Program-made: the position numbers and the translations under genes
Notes under the pieces: model-generated
The model's database searches: none
Told to the model about the DNA's origin: nothing
Seen by the model: only the letters and a program-made list of their open reading frames with translations
Shown here: one piece after another, positions 8,316 to 14,658 of the stretch
Numbering within the stretch: position 1 is the stretch's first letter
Layout: the number at the start of each line of letters is the position of its first letter
IMG/VR virus record: IMGVR_UViG_3300021092_004042
Coordinates: 1 to 29,205 of that record
DNA: 29,205 nt
Reading direction: 5' to 3' (one strand)
Origin: a virus

Positions 8316-8639
8316 GTTATTTTAGTGCCAACCCTACCTGAAATTTCAGATATACAAGGATGTATTAACTCATTACAAACTATACAAAAGTATAATAAGA
8401 ATATTGTCGTTATAGTAAATAAAACAGAATCAGCTAAGGATTTTGAGAGTGTAGAAGCTATAATGAATAAAATTAGCACATACCCTTTATTTGAAATAAA
8501 AAAATCTAGAGCTTTGCCCAATATTTATCTTAAGAAACAATCTATAAAAGATATGTGTGATGAATCCCCCCTAGACAGATATTCTTATAGAAAAATATTA
8601 GAACAATTTAATTGTTTAATAAAGTATATTATTACTTAA
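8287..8639 (+). pseudogene. parA: ParA-family partition ATPase, 3' fragment
   Basis: The frame reads from the IS junction through ILVPTLPEISDIQGCINSL and IVVIVNKTESAKDF to a stop at 8637-8639. VILVPT and VIVNKT match the two conserved beta-strand segments of ParA proteins (the second carries the base-contacting NKT-like motif). The first available internal start is the GTG at 8325, so a truncated protein is possible but would lack the Walker A motif. The gene ends about 40 bp before the RHH gene, giving the usual parA-then-adaptor order. Confidence 0.82.
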
Positions 8640-8648
8640 TATATTTTA

Positions 8649-8659
8649 TTATAGTATAA
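8649..8659 (+). promoter_or_regulatory. TTATAGTATAA site before the RHH gene
   Basis: An 11-bp site identical to that at 5569-5579 upstream of parA, located 21 bp before the ATG of the ribbon-helix-helix gene. AGTATATTATAGG follows, perhaps a degenerate second site. It is a candidate binding site of the RHH protein. Confidence 0.5.
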
Positions 8660-8680
8660 AAAAGTATATTATAGGTTTTT

Positions 8681-8950
8681 ATGACTTCTTCTAAAACTAA
8701 AGATTTTAAATTTAATTTAAACGATAAAAATTTATTAAAAAATTTTAGTAATAAAAATTCTTTGCAAAAAAAGTTGGGCAGACCTTTAAAAAAAGATAAT
8801 GATAAACTATCAAAACAAGTAACGGTAAAATTTAAATCTGATGAAATGACATTATTACAAGATATTTATCATTCACAACATGCTAACGAGTATTCATTTG
8901 GAAATTTTTTACGACTAACTATCTTGAATAAACTGAATATTAAAAAATAA
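8681..8950 (+). CDS. Ribbon-helix-helix DNA-binding protein, probable ParB-role partner of ParA
   Basis: 89 residues. The N-terminal 45 are Lys/Asn/Ser-rich and probably disordered. The C-terminal part, KQVTVKFKSDEMTLLQ then YSFGNFLRLTILNKL, has the strand-helix-helix pattern of MetJ/Arc (CopG-like) proteins, with VTVKF as the DNA-contacting strand. A small RHH protein with a flexible basic tail directly after parA fits the centromere-binding adaptors of class Ib partition loci (ParG-like), whose tail stimulates the ATPase. The repeated 11-mers near both genes are likely targets. Family membership of the fold is fairly secure; the partition role rests on context. It shares the terminator at 8954-8988 with the convergent dcm gene. 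Confidence 0.7.
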   Translation: MTSSKTKDFKFNLNDKNLLKNFSNKNSLQKKLGRPLKKDNDKLSKQVTVKFKSDEMTLLQDIYHSQHANEYSFGNFLRLTILNKLNIKK

Positions 8951-8953
8951 ATT

Positions 8954-8988
8954 AAAGCCCGAGTTATGTTGTAATTTTCTCAGGCTTT
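8954..8988. terminator. Bidirectional terminator between RHH gene and dcm
   Basis: Arms AAAGCCCGAG (8954-8963) and CTCAGGCTTT (8979-8988) pair with one C-A mismatch, and A/T runs lie on both sides. The hairpin sits between convergent genes and overlaps the dcm stop codon. Confidence 0.7.
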
Positions 8989-10020
8989 TATAGGCGGTGC
9001 AGATTCATAATGATTTACAACCACTTTTCCTAAGAACTCAGGGATTAAAGGTACTACTGCATTACCCAGCGATTGTAAACGCTGCATACGACTTCCCCCA
9101 TCTGTCCAGCTAATAGGATATCCCATAAGCCATTCTACCCAATCAGGGTTTAATCGCTCATCTTTTAGCCTCGGTACTTCTAAAGGCTCTTTTCCCCATT
9201 GCTTAATTCCTCTGCTGCAATAGTACACGCCAATCTGCTCTTGTGTGCATATTGGGCTAATTTCTTTAAATCCCCCACATCCTTGTAATCCCTGCTGGTC
9301 GGTGTCGGGAAGAACCTTACATATCTGGCTAGCCCGAGACTCCCTGATATTCCATTCCTGTTGTGTTTCCGAATGTTGCCGATTTTTGTTATCAGGTAAG
9401 TATCCTCTTTGCTTATTATATGCCCTACTGTGGCATCGCTTGCAGTTGGGGTCGGTAGCATTTTTACAACTGTCTCCAGATGTGGACTCTGTCTCCTCCT
9501 TTCCGACGGACAATCCGACTTTACTGATGCAAGTGGGGTGGGCAATAATCCATATCCTGTCCCGTCTGTGAGGTGCACCAAAGGCGGAAGCCGGTATGCA
9601 ATGCCATTCTGCATCATACCCGATCTCCCATAAATCTTGCAGGACGTTGATAAGCCCTGTACTACGAAGGTTTGCCACGTTTTCGATAATTGCATATTTG
9701 GGTCTGATTTCATCTATTAACCTCGCAAATTCTTTCCATAGTCCTGAGCGTTTAGCCGTTATTCCTTTCTGCTTGCCTGCTACCGATATATCCTGACACG
9801 GAAATCCTCCTGCAATTACATCAATTCTTGGGAGCGTTTTTAAGTCTTCTTTATTTATGGTAGTAATATCAGTAAATATCGGTACGGATGGCCAGTGTCT
9901 TGTTAGTATTTTCCGGCAGAATGGATTAATCTCACAAAAGGCAACCGTCTGTAGCCCCGCAGCTTCCAAGCCTATTGAAAATCCCCCTATCCCTGAAAAA
10001 ATATCCAGCACATTTAACAT
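8980..10020 (-). CDS. DNA (cytosine-5)-methyltransferase
   Basis: 346 residues. Motif I DIFSGIGGFS (about 6-15), motif IV GGFPCQDIS with catalytic Cys75, motif VI IIENVANL (about 111-118), motif VIII region GAPHRRDRIW (about 148-157), and motif X QSLGNAVVP near the C-terminus are all present, so the enzyme looks complete. The target-recognition region lies between about 160 and 310 and is Cys/Arg/Gln-rich. No cognate restriction gene is nearby, so it is probably a phage orphan methyltransferase that protects DNA from host restriction or regulates expression. It has its own promoter element at 10061-10098. A long alternative frame (9180-9713) overlaps its centre and is discussed in the findings. 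Confidence 0.95.
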   Translation of the reverse strand: MLNVLDIFSGIGGFSIGLEAAGLQTVAFCEINPFCRKILTRHWPSVPIFTDITTINKEDLKTLPRIDVIAGGFPCQDISVAGKQKGITAKRSGLWKEFARLIDEIRPKYAIIENVANLRSTGLINVLQDLWEIGYDAEWHCIPASAFGAPHRRDRIWIIAHPTCISKVGLSVGKEETESTSGDSCKNATDPNCKRCHSRAYNKQRGYLPDNKNRQHSETQQEWNIRESRASQICKVLPDTDQQGLQGCGGFKEISPICTQEQIGVYYCSRGIKQWGKEPLEVPRLKDERLNPDWVEWLMGYPISWTDGGSRMQRLQSLGNAVVPLIPEFLGKVVVNHYESAPPIKA

Positions 10021-10060
10021 TTTAGCTTACTACTCTATAGCTCATTTCTTAGCTAAAGTA

Positions 10061-10098
10061 ATTATACCATAGGCTTTAACTATCCTGATTTTCTCATG
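10061..10098 (-). promoter_or_regulatory. Phage promoter element B, upstream of dcm
   Basis: Minus strand: CATGAG, then TCAGGA, a 16-nt spacer, then TGGTATAAT (extended -10, hexamer at 10061-10066). Spacing is identical to element A at 1495-1532, and CATGAGAAAATCA is nearly the same in both. The predicted leader is about 35 nt to the dcm ATG. Confidence 0.65.
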
Positions 10099-10333
10099 AC
10101 TTTTTATAGAGATCGTGATGATAAACTTCAGGCTCTCTTGGGCGTAACTTCTCTCTTTCCCTGCGAGCTTGGACTCGCTCTCTGTACCGAGCAAATGCCT
10201 CAGCTTGAGCTTGGTTCATTGCACTTACTATATCCTGATCCGTGATTTTGTGTGCTTTAGGCTTCTTATATATATTAGGCTTTTTATTCTCTTCATCAGA
10301 GCCTGCCGGCTCAGCACTTGTTAATTCTATCAT
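10094..10333 (-). CDS. Small charged phage protein, unknown
   Basis: 79 residues, hydrophilic, with a Pro/Lys-rich N-terminal half (KKPNIYKKPKAHK) and an Arg/Glu-rich helix (AEAFARYRERVQARREREK) that may form a coiled coil. It overlaps the end of the upstream 85-residue gene by 23 bp and lies in the terminase small subunit operon. Tight packing and direction support a real gene. No family is recognised. Confidence 0.6.
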   Translation of the reverse strand: MIELTSAEPAGSDEENKKPNIYKKPKAHKITDQDIVSAMNQAQAEAFARYRERVQARREREKLRPREPEVYHHDLYKKS

Positions 10334-10568
10334 CTATTGCATCCATTATTTTATTACCTACACTCGTTAGAACCCATTTAAAAAACCTATAAACATAATC
10401 CATATGCCTTCCTAAAATCATAAAGAATATGTAGTCTTTTAACTCCATCATGGTTAATAACGATAAAACACTTTTTAACTCTTCTTCTTGAAACAGTAGC
10501 ACAAGAATTAAGCCGCTTATTGAGATGTAAATTATGTAATTTACTACCGGGAATATATATCTATACAT
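10311..10568 (-). CDS. Small membrane protein, unknown
   Basis: 85 residues. One strong hydrophobic helix (about residues 6-27, PVVNYIIYISISGLILVLLF) and a weaker second segment (about 46-54). The C-terminus is basic/amphipathic. An AAAGGAAT ribosome-binding site precedes the ATG, 2 bp after the stop of the gene at 10571-11134. Size and topology allow a holin or superinfection-exclusion role, but there is no lysis enzyme alongside, so this is only a possibility. Confidence 0.6.
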   Translation of the reverse strand: MYRYIFPVVNYIIYISISGLILVLLFQEEELKSVLSLLTMMELKDYIFFMILGRHMDYVYRFFKWVLTSVGNKIMDAIDDRINKC

Positions 10569-10570
10569 GG

Positions 10571-11134
10571 CTATTCCTTTGTTTTTTGTATTTTTTCCCT
10601 AAAAAACTCAATATTTTCTTTTGCCTCCTTAATTTGAGCCATAAATTCTTTTGCCTCTTCTATTTCCATTTCTTTTGATACCGCCTTGTCTTCTTGGCTG
10701 CGGCTTTCTATGTTCATTTTAGCTAGTGCTAAACCGGTAAGCTGTTGAACTTCAGGAACACTTATCTCCCCTTCTTCCAGAGCGGTTAAAGTACTATTTA
10801 TTATTTCTGTAGCTGTTCTATTACCAAATGATATTTTTATAATGTTATTACTCTTACTTTCAGTAGACCATCCACCTTGTGTCTTAAGATAGAATATGGT
10901 CGCCGTTACATCGCCTTCATCTATTAAGGTTGTAAGCTTGCGAGCCACTCTGCCTATCGCCTTTGCTTTTCCTTTTTTATAGGCTAAGAGTACTTCCGGT
11001 TGTCGCTTCTTAATTTCATGAAAAGTCATCCCTGAAAAACCAAAATAATCGGCTATCTGTTCTATGGATAAATAAGCAGACAATGCTTCCACCTGTAATA
11101 TTTGATCATCAGTTAAAGTTATTTTTTTACTCAT
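10571..11134 (-). CDS. Probable phage terminase small subunit
   Basis: 187 residues. The N-terminus carries a helix-turn-helix (about 15-45, LSIEQIADYFGFSGMTFHEIKK) as used by small terminases to bind packaging sites. A conserved-looking core follows, KGKAKAIGRVARKLTTLIDEGDVTATIFYLKT ending in QGGWS. This pattern, HTH then helical repeats then FYLKTQGGW, is typical of one TerS group. The C-terminal 50 residues are a Glu/Lys-rich coiled coil, likely for oligomerisation. It overlaps the upstream methyltransferase gene by 8 bp. The large subunit lies about 9 kb away at 1-1467 instead of next door. A transcriptional regulator is the alternative. Confidence 0.65.
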   Translation of the reverse strand: MSKKITLTDDQILQVEALSAYLSIEQIADYFGFSGMTFHEIKKRQPEVLLAYKKGKAKAIGRVARKLTTLIDEGDVTATIFYLKTQGGWSTESKSNNIIKISFGNRTATEIINSTLTALEEGEISVPEVQQLTGLALAKMNIESRSQEDKAVSKEMEIEEAKEFMAQIKEAKENIEFFREKIQKTKE

Positions 11135-12371
11135 TTAACAATACCGCTTTTTTATTACTTTCTTTTTCCCATCTCTTTATTATCACATCAACATAAGCCG
11201 GGGATAATTCCATCATGTAACAGTTACGCTTTGACCTCTCGCAGGCAATTAACGTAGTACCGCTACCGCCAAAAGGATCATATACACTCTGGCCTTGAGC
11301 AGAGTTATTAAGTATTGGCCGAAGCATGCACTCAAGCGGCTTTTGCGTACCGTGGCCTGTGGATTCTTCACCATCTCCCTTACTGCCGTTATATCCTTCT
11401 ATATCCCATACTGTTGTTTGATCCCTTTTACCCTGCCAGTTATGCCTAACTTTCTGACCTTTTCTTACCGCATACCATAAAGGCTCATGCTGGTTATGGT
11501 AATCACCACGGCTAAGAACTGGTCTAGTTTTACTCCAAATAATAAGGCTTACTAAATCAAAACCACATTTCTCTATATTTTCAGCAAATTTATGAGTATA
11601 TTTTGAACTATGCCAGATGTAAGCCACATCACCGGTAAATAATGAATAAGCCTCAGACCAGTCATATCTATCATCATTTAGTACCTTGCCTGTGTTTCTA
11701 GTCCCTTTGCCTACTTCGTTACGCCACTCAGGTTCATAATTCACTCCATACGGCGGATCAGTTACCATTAAAATTGGCTTTGCTCCATCCAGTAGCTTCT
11801 CAACATGCTGCGGATTAGTACTATCCCCGCACATTAAACGATGAGACCCAAGCAGGTAAATATCACCAAGCTTGGAAGTAGCTTCTTCCCCTACTTCTAT
11901 CTCCTCTTCCTCCCCTATTTCTTCTAATATGGCTTTATCAAATATAGGCGTTAGCATATCCTTATCCATACCAAAAGATAATAGCTCCTCCATATCAAAC
12001 CGCTCCGTTAGAATATCAAAATCATATTCACCGAACGCTAGGTTATCTCTAATGTTTAGCCTGTCTATTTCGTCTGGCGTTAGTTTCCTACTCGGCATTA
12101 ACACCTCAATTTCACTCTCATCATCGTAACCTGCCATATATAAAGCTTTTTTACGCTGGTGACCGCCGATAATGGTGTAATCGTTATCTACTATTATTCT
12201 TTGATGATACCCGTCCTCCTTGATATGAGCAGCTAGCTTATCCAGCATTTCCTTGGTTATTTTTCTCGGGTTATTAGGATATTCTTTTAAGCAGGCAAGT
12301 TTAATACCGGTAGCTTGCCATGTGATAGTTTCAGTAGAAGACATACTTTTAGTTTTTTTGTTATAACTCAT
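11127..12371 (-). CDS. ParB-like nuclease domain/DNA methyltransferase fusion
   Basis: 414 residues. The N-terminal ParB/sulfiredoxin-type domain (about 20-95) has PNNPRKIT and the phosphate-binding GGHQR motif (69-73). The C-terminal adenine-N6/cytosine-N4 methyltransferase domain has catalytic TDPPYG (about 204-209) and SAM-binding DPFGGSGTT (365-373); the order IV before I marks the beta-type arrangement. Such fusions are common in phages, where they modify phage DNA. The usual start, at 12371, directly abuts a T7 run, and Met10 (12344) is an alternative; neither has a clear Shine-Dalgarno sequence. It is transcribed from element C through a terminator-like hairpin, so read-through may be controlled. 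It heads the operon with the small terminase. Confidence 0.92.
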   Translation of the reverse strand: MSYNKKTKSMSSTETITWQATGIKLACLKEYPNNPRKITKEMLDKLAAHIKEDGYHQRIIVDNDYTIIGGHQRKKALYMAGYDDESEIEVLMPSRKLTPDEIDRLNIRDNLAFGEYDFDILTERFDMEELLSFGMDKDMLTPIFDKAILEEIGEEEEIEVGEEATSKLGDIYLLGSHRLMCGDSTNPQHVEKLLDGAKPILMVTDPPYGVNYEPEWRNEVGKGTRNTGKVLNDDRYDWSEAYSLFTGDVAYIWHSSKYTHKFAENIEKCGFDLVSLIIWSKTRPVLSRGDYHNQHEPLWYAVRKGQKVRHNWQGKRDQTTVWDIEGYNGSKGDGEESTGHGTQKPLECMLRPILNNSAQGQSVYDPFGGSGTTLIACERSKRNCYMMELSPAYVDVIIKRWEKESNKKAVLLNE

Positions 12372-12417
12372 AAAAAAAGAAGCCGTACTTGGCAGTTTTC
12401 CGACGCTCCGGCTCTTT
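12372..12417 (-). terminator. Intrinsic terminator/attenuator in the ParB-methyltransferase leader
   Basis: On the minus strand AAAGAGCCG (12409-12417) pairs with CGGCTTCTTT (12376-12385, one bulged base) around a 23-nt loop and is followed by T7 ending at the ATG (12371). It lies downstream of promoter element C, so it would act on transcripts from that promoter as well as on those from the polymerase gene. Confidence 0.6.
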
Positions 12418-12431
12418 CTTAACTTATAGTA

Positions 12432-12467
12432 ATTATAACATAGATAATTTCAGTTCTTGAAATCATG
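12432..12467 (-). promoter_or_regulatory. Phage promoter element C, upstream of ParB-methyltransferase
   Basis: Minus strand: CATGA, TCAAGA, a 17-nt spacer, then TGTTATAATTAC (extended -10, hexamer at 12432-12437). The -10 block is identical over at least 10 bp to elements A or B; the spacer is 1 nt longer and CATGA sits about 2 nt closer to the -10. Confidence 0.6.
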
Positions 12468-12484
12468 AGAGTTTTTACTAAAAT

Positions 12485-14329
12485 TCAGGCAGCAATACTT
12501 CCAATTTCTCCTAAAAACTCCCGGGTTTTATTATCTGCTACTTCTATGCCGATGTTTCTTAGCATCTCATAGGCTTCATTGATATATTTCTCATAATTGA
12601 TATTTACTAGGCCTTCTCTCAAATCCATTATAGGAAAGGCATCATCACTATCTGCAACTTTTGGATCATTTTTAGCAGTTCCGTCTTTTTTAAGCTCGGT
12701 AGTCTCAAGCCTCCGATATATAGGATCTCCTGTAGTTGACCAGTACCACCTTACTATTTTCCCTAGATATTTTTCCCTCCAATAACCCCCTGTTACTACT
12801 TTCCTTACCATCAGGAAGTTTCTCGGATCAGTATCATAGTTTAAAATAGTTTCTTCTATTGGCTTCCCTTTAAGGATATAATCTATTACGGCATCCATAC
12901 ATACTTTTATTGTAGGGTTGTGAGCTAGATCACCTTCTACAAACGAACCCTTACGTTTTAAACTGCCGTCTTCTTTTACGGCTATGTAGGAATTAACGCT
13001 CTCATTATACAATGCCTTATATTTTGTTTCTTCTAAATTCAAATTAGATATCTCTTGCCAACTGTTACATATTTCTTTAAACAAATCGTACCCGGCTTTC
13101 AAAACACGGACGACAATTCCGTCAGTATTGGCACTTACTACATTTAATCCGCATTCTTCCAGCATTTCTATCAACATTAACAAACTAAGCTGACCGGTAA
13201 ATGTTGTATGTAACAAACAGCTCGGGGAATATAAAAACGAATACTCGTCTCCAAACTTGCCGTAAATACTGTTAAGTATAATTTTATACGTATCCGATTT
13301 TGCTTTATTCCCCTCCCTCTTAGCTACTACTCTATCGTTATAGAAATTACTAATCAGAGTATTAAATTTATCTTTATCTAAATGCTCGGGACACCACTTA
13401 TTATCTATAATCATTTTTGGATAATGACCGGTTACGTCCACGTCTATCAACAGCTCGTCATCTTTACAAACTATTGACCTGTGTTGTTCTTGCGAGTGTA
13501 ACCCTCCTATGCCAAAACTATAACTATTGCCGTTAATATTAATTTCACCGGGTATTCCATCCTTGAAATTGCTGTCTCCCTTTATTCCCTTAAAAGTTAA
13601 TCCTGATATCGTAGCTACCAATTCTTGCAATTCTTCGCTTTTAAAAGCAAGATAGCTAGGCGGTATATATTGAAATCTGTAATTATAAGGCATGCAAATA
13701 TTCATTTTTGATATACCTAAAGACTTAAGCATTAATATTTCTGCAATACCTGCATCCCCTTTACTTCTGACATCAATACCATATTCATTGTTAATGTTGT
13801 TTCTTATCTCAAGCGGTTTTTTTAGGGAATTGTATAATTCAATTGTTAAATCTATATCGTTTGAACAGTATTTCCTTAATTCCGCTTTCTGCTCTTTGGT
13901 TACGGGTTTACTCGGATCATACGGTAAATCCTGCAAAAACGGCACATGCAATCTTGCTCCGTACATTTTTAAACTAGCCCTGCCGGGTAGAACATTGAAT
14001 ATGTCAATATGGTTATAGTGCCTTGGAGTCCATAATTTTGTCTCATTTAAAATATCATAGGTTTTTTCTTCCGCACTAACGAGGCGATCGGATAATATTT
14101 TAAGAGCTTTATTACTAGCACCGCGGAGGGCATACTCAATCATCGGAATATCATACATACGGGAGTTAAAACCGATAGTCGTGCATTCCGTTAAATATCT
14201 CTCTATTTTCTTCCCCTCTAGCTCATTATGCTCATCTAGTTCAAAATATTTATTTCTCCCGTCTTCTAGTTTGAACATTATTAGGAAGTAATTAGGATAG
14301 CACTCTACGTCTAGAAATAATTTAGTCAT
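12485..14329 (-). CDS. Phage family-B DNA polymerase
   Basis: 614 residues, compact for family B and typical of phage enzymes. The N-terminal 3'-5' exonuclease shows ExoI FLDVE (Asp7, Glu9), ExoII GFNSRMYD (about 53-60) and ExoIII YCSNDIDLT (about 154-162). Polymerase motif A is DVDVTGHYPKM (296-306), motif B is KIILNSIYGKFG (349-360), and motif C is SANTDGIVV (399-407), where the canonical DTD reads NTD, a variant common in phage enzymes. All catalytic elements are present. It lies downstream of the decamer-repeat gap and the primase gene, as the last gene of the replication module. No terminal-protein gene is recognisable, so protein priming cannot be claimed. Confidence 0.93.
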   Translation of the reverse strand: MTKLFLDVECYPNYFLIMFKLEDGRNKYFELDEHNELEGKKIERYLTECTTIGFNSRMYDIPMIEYALRGASNKALKILSDRLVSAEEKTYDILNETKLWTPRHYNHIDIFNVLPGRASLKMYGARLHVPFLQDLPYDPSKPVTKEQKAELRKYCSNDIDLTIELYNSLKKPLEIRNNINNEYGIDVRSKGDAGIAEILMLKSLGISKMNICMPYNYRFQYIPPSYLAFKSEELQELVATISGLTFKGIKGDSNFKDGIPGEININGNSYSFGIGGLHSQEQHRSIVCKDDELLIDVDVTGHYPKMIIDNKWCPEHLDKDKFNTLISNFYNDRVVAKREGNKAKSDTYKIILNSIYGKFGDEYSFLYSPSCLLHTTFTGQLSLLMLIEMLEECGLNVVSANTDGIVVRVLKAGYDLFKEICNSWQEISNLNLEETKYKALYNESVNSYIAVKEDGSLKRKGSFVEGDLAHNPTIKVCMDAVIDYILKGKPIEETILNYDTDPRNFLMVRKVVTGGYWREKYLGKIVRWYWSTTGDPIYRRLETTELKKDGTAKNDPKVADSDDAFPIMDLREGLVNINYEKYINEAYEMLRNIGIEVADNKTREFLGEIGSIAA

Positions 14330-14349
14330 TTTAAAGCTCTATTTTTTAC

Positions 14350-14599
14350 ACTCATCCCGACTCGTCCCGCCACTCATCCCGCTGACCAACCCCTTATAAC
14401 TACTACTATTTAAAGATAATTCGGGATGAAGGGATGAGTTTTAATGATTTTTTATTTATATATAAAATAAAATTGAGATTTCCTCGTATATGTATTTTTG
14501 TAAAACTCGTCCCTTCGTCCCATTTTCGCCTTACGTCCCTTTTTCTATAAAGGGTTAAGGGATTTTAAAACTCGTCCCGACTCATACCGACTCGTCCCG
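14350..14599. repeat. ACTCRTCCCG decamer array, candidate replication origin
   Basis: The 330-bp gap between polymerase and primase genes holds ACTCRTCCCG units at 14350, 14360, 14372, 14505 (last base T), 14570, 14580 (ACTCATACCG) and 14590, plus CGGGATGA and GGGATGAGT in inverted orientation at 14422-14439, and shorter CGTCCC copies at 14516 and 14534. Units in each cluster are exactly 10 bp apart (one helical turn). The centre is very AT-rich (TTTATTTATATATAAAATAAAA, 14452-14473 region). Iterons flanking an AT-rich core beside a primase suggest an origin; function is inferred. Confidence 0.7.
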
Positions 14600-14658
14600 T
14601 TTTTACCTTATAAACCTTTTCCCATAAGGATTTTAAAGCTATTCTAAATTATCACTTG

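Noticed and set aside
8325-8639. Independent 104-residue gene starting at GTG 8325
   Set aside because: The sequence is the continuation of parA in the same frame from upstream of 8325, and it lacks its own ribosome-binding site.
9245-9796. Several plus-strand frames over dcm
   Set aside because: Antisense shadows of the methyltransferase, without start signals or recognisable content.
10311-10568. Firm holin call for the 85-residue membrane protein
   Set aside because: Only one clear membrane helix and no endolysin or spanin gene nearby; kept as unknown membrane protein.
12485-14329. Protein-primed (phi29-like) polymerase
   Set aside because: The TPR insertions specific to protein-primed enzymes and a terminal-protein gene are not identifiable by eye; only family B is supported.
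14340-14658. CRISPR array or tandem coding repeat for the CTCGTCCCG motifs
   Set aside because: Units are only 10 bp, partly directly abutting and also inverted; no spacers of constant length and no open frame.
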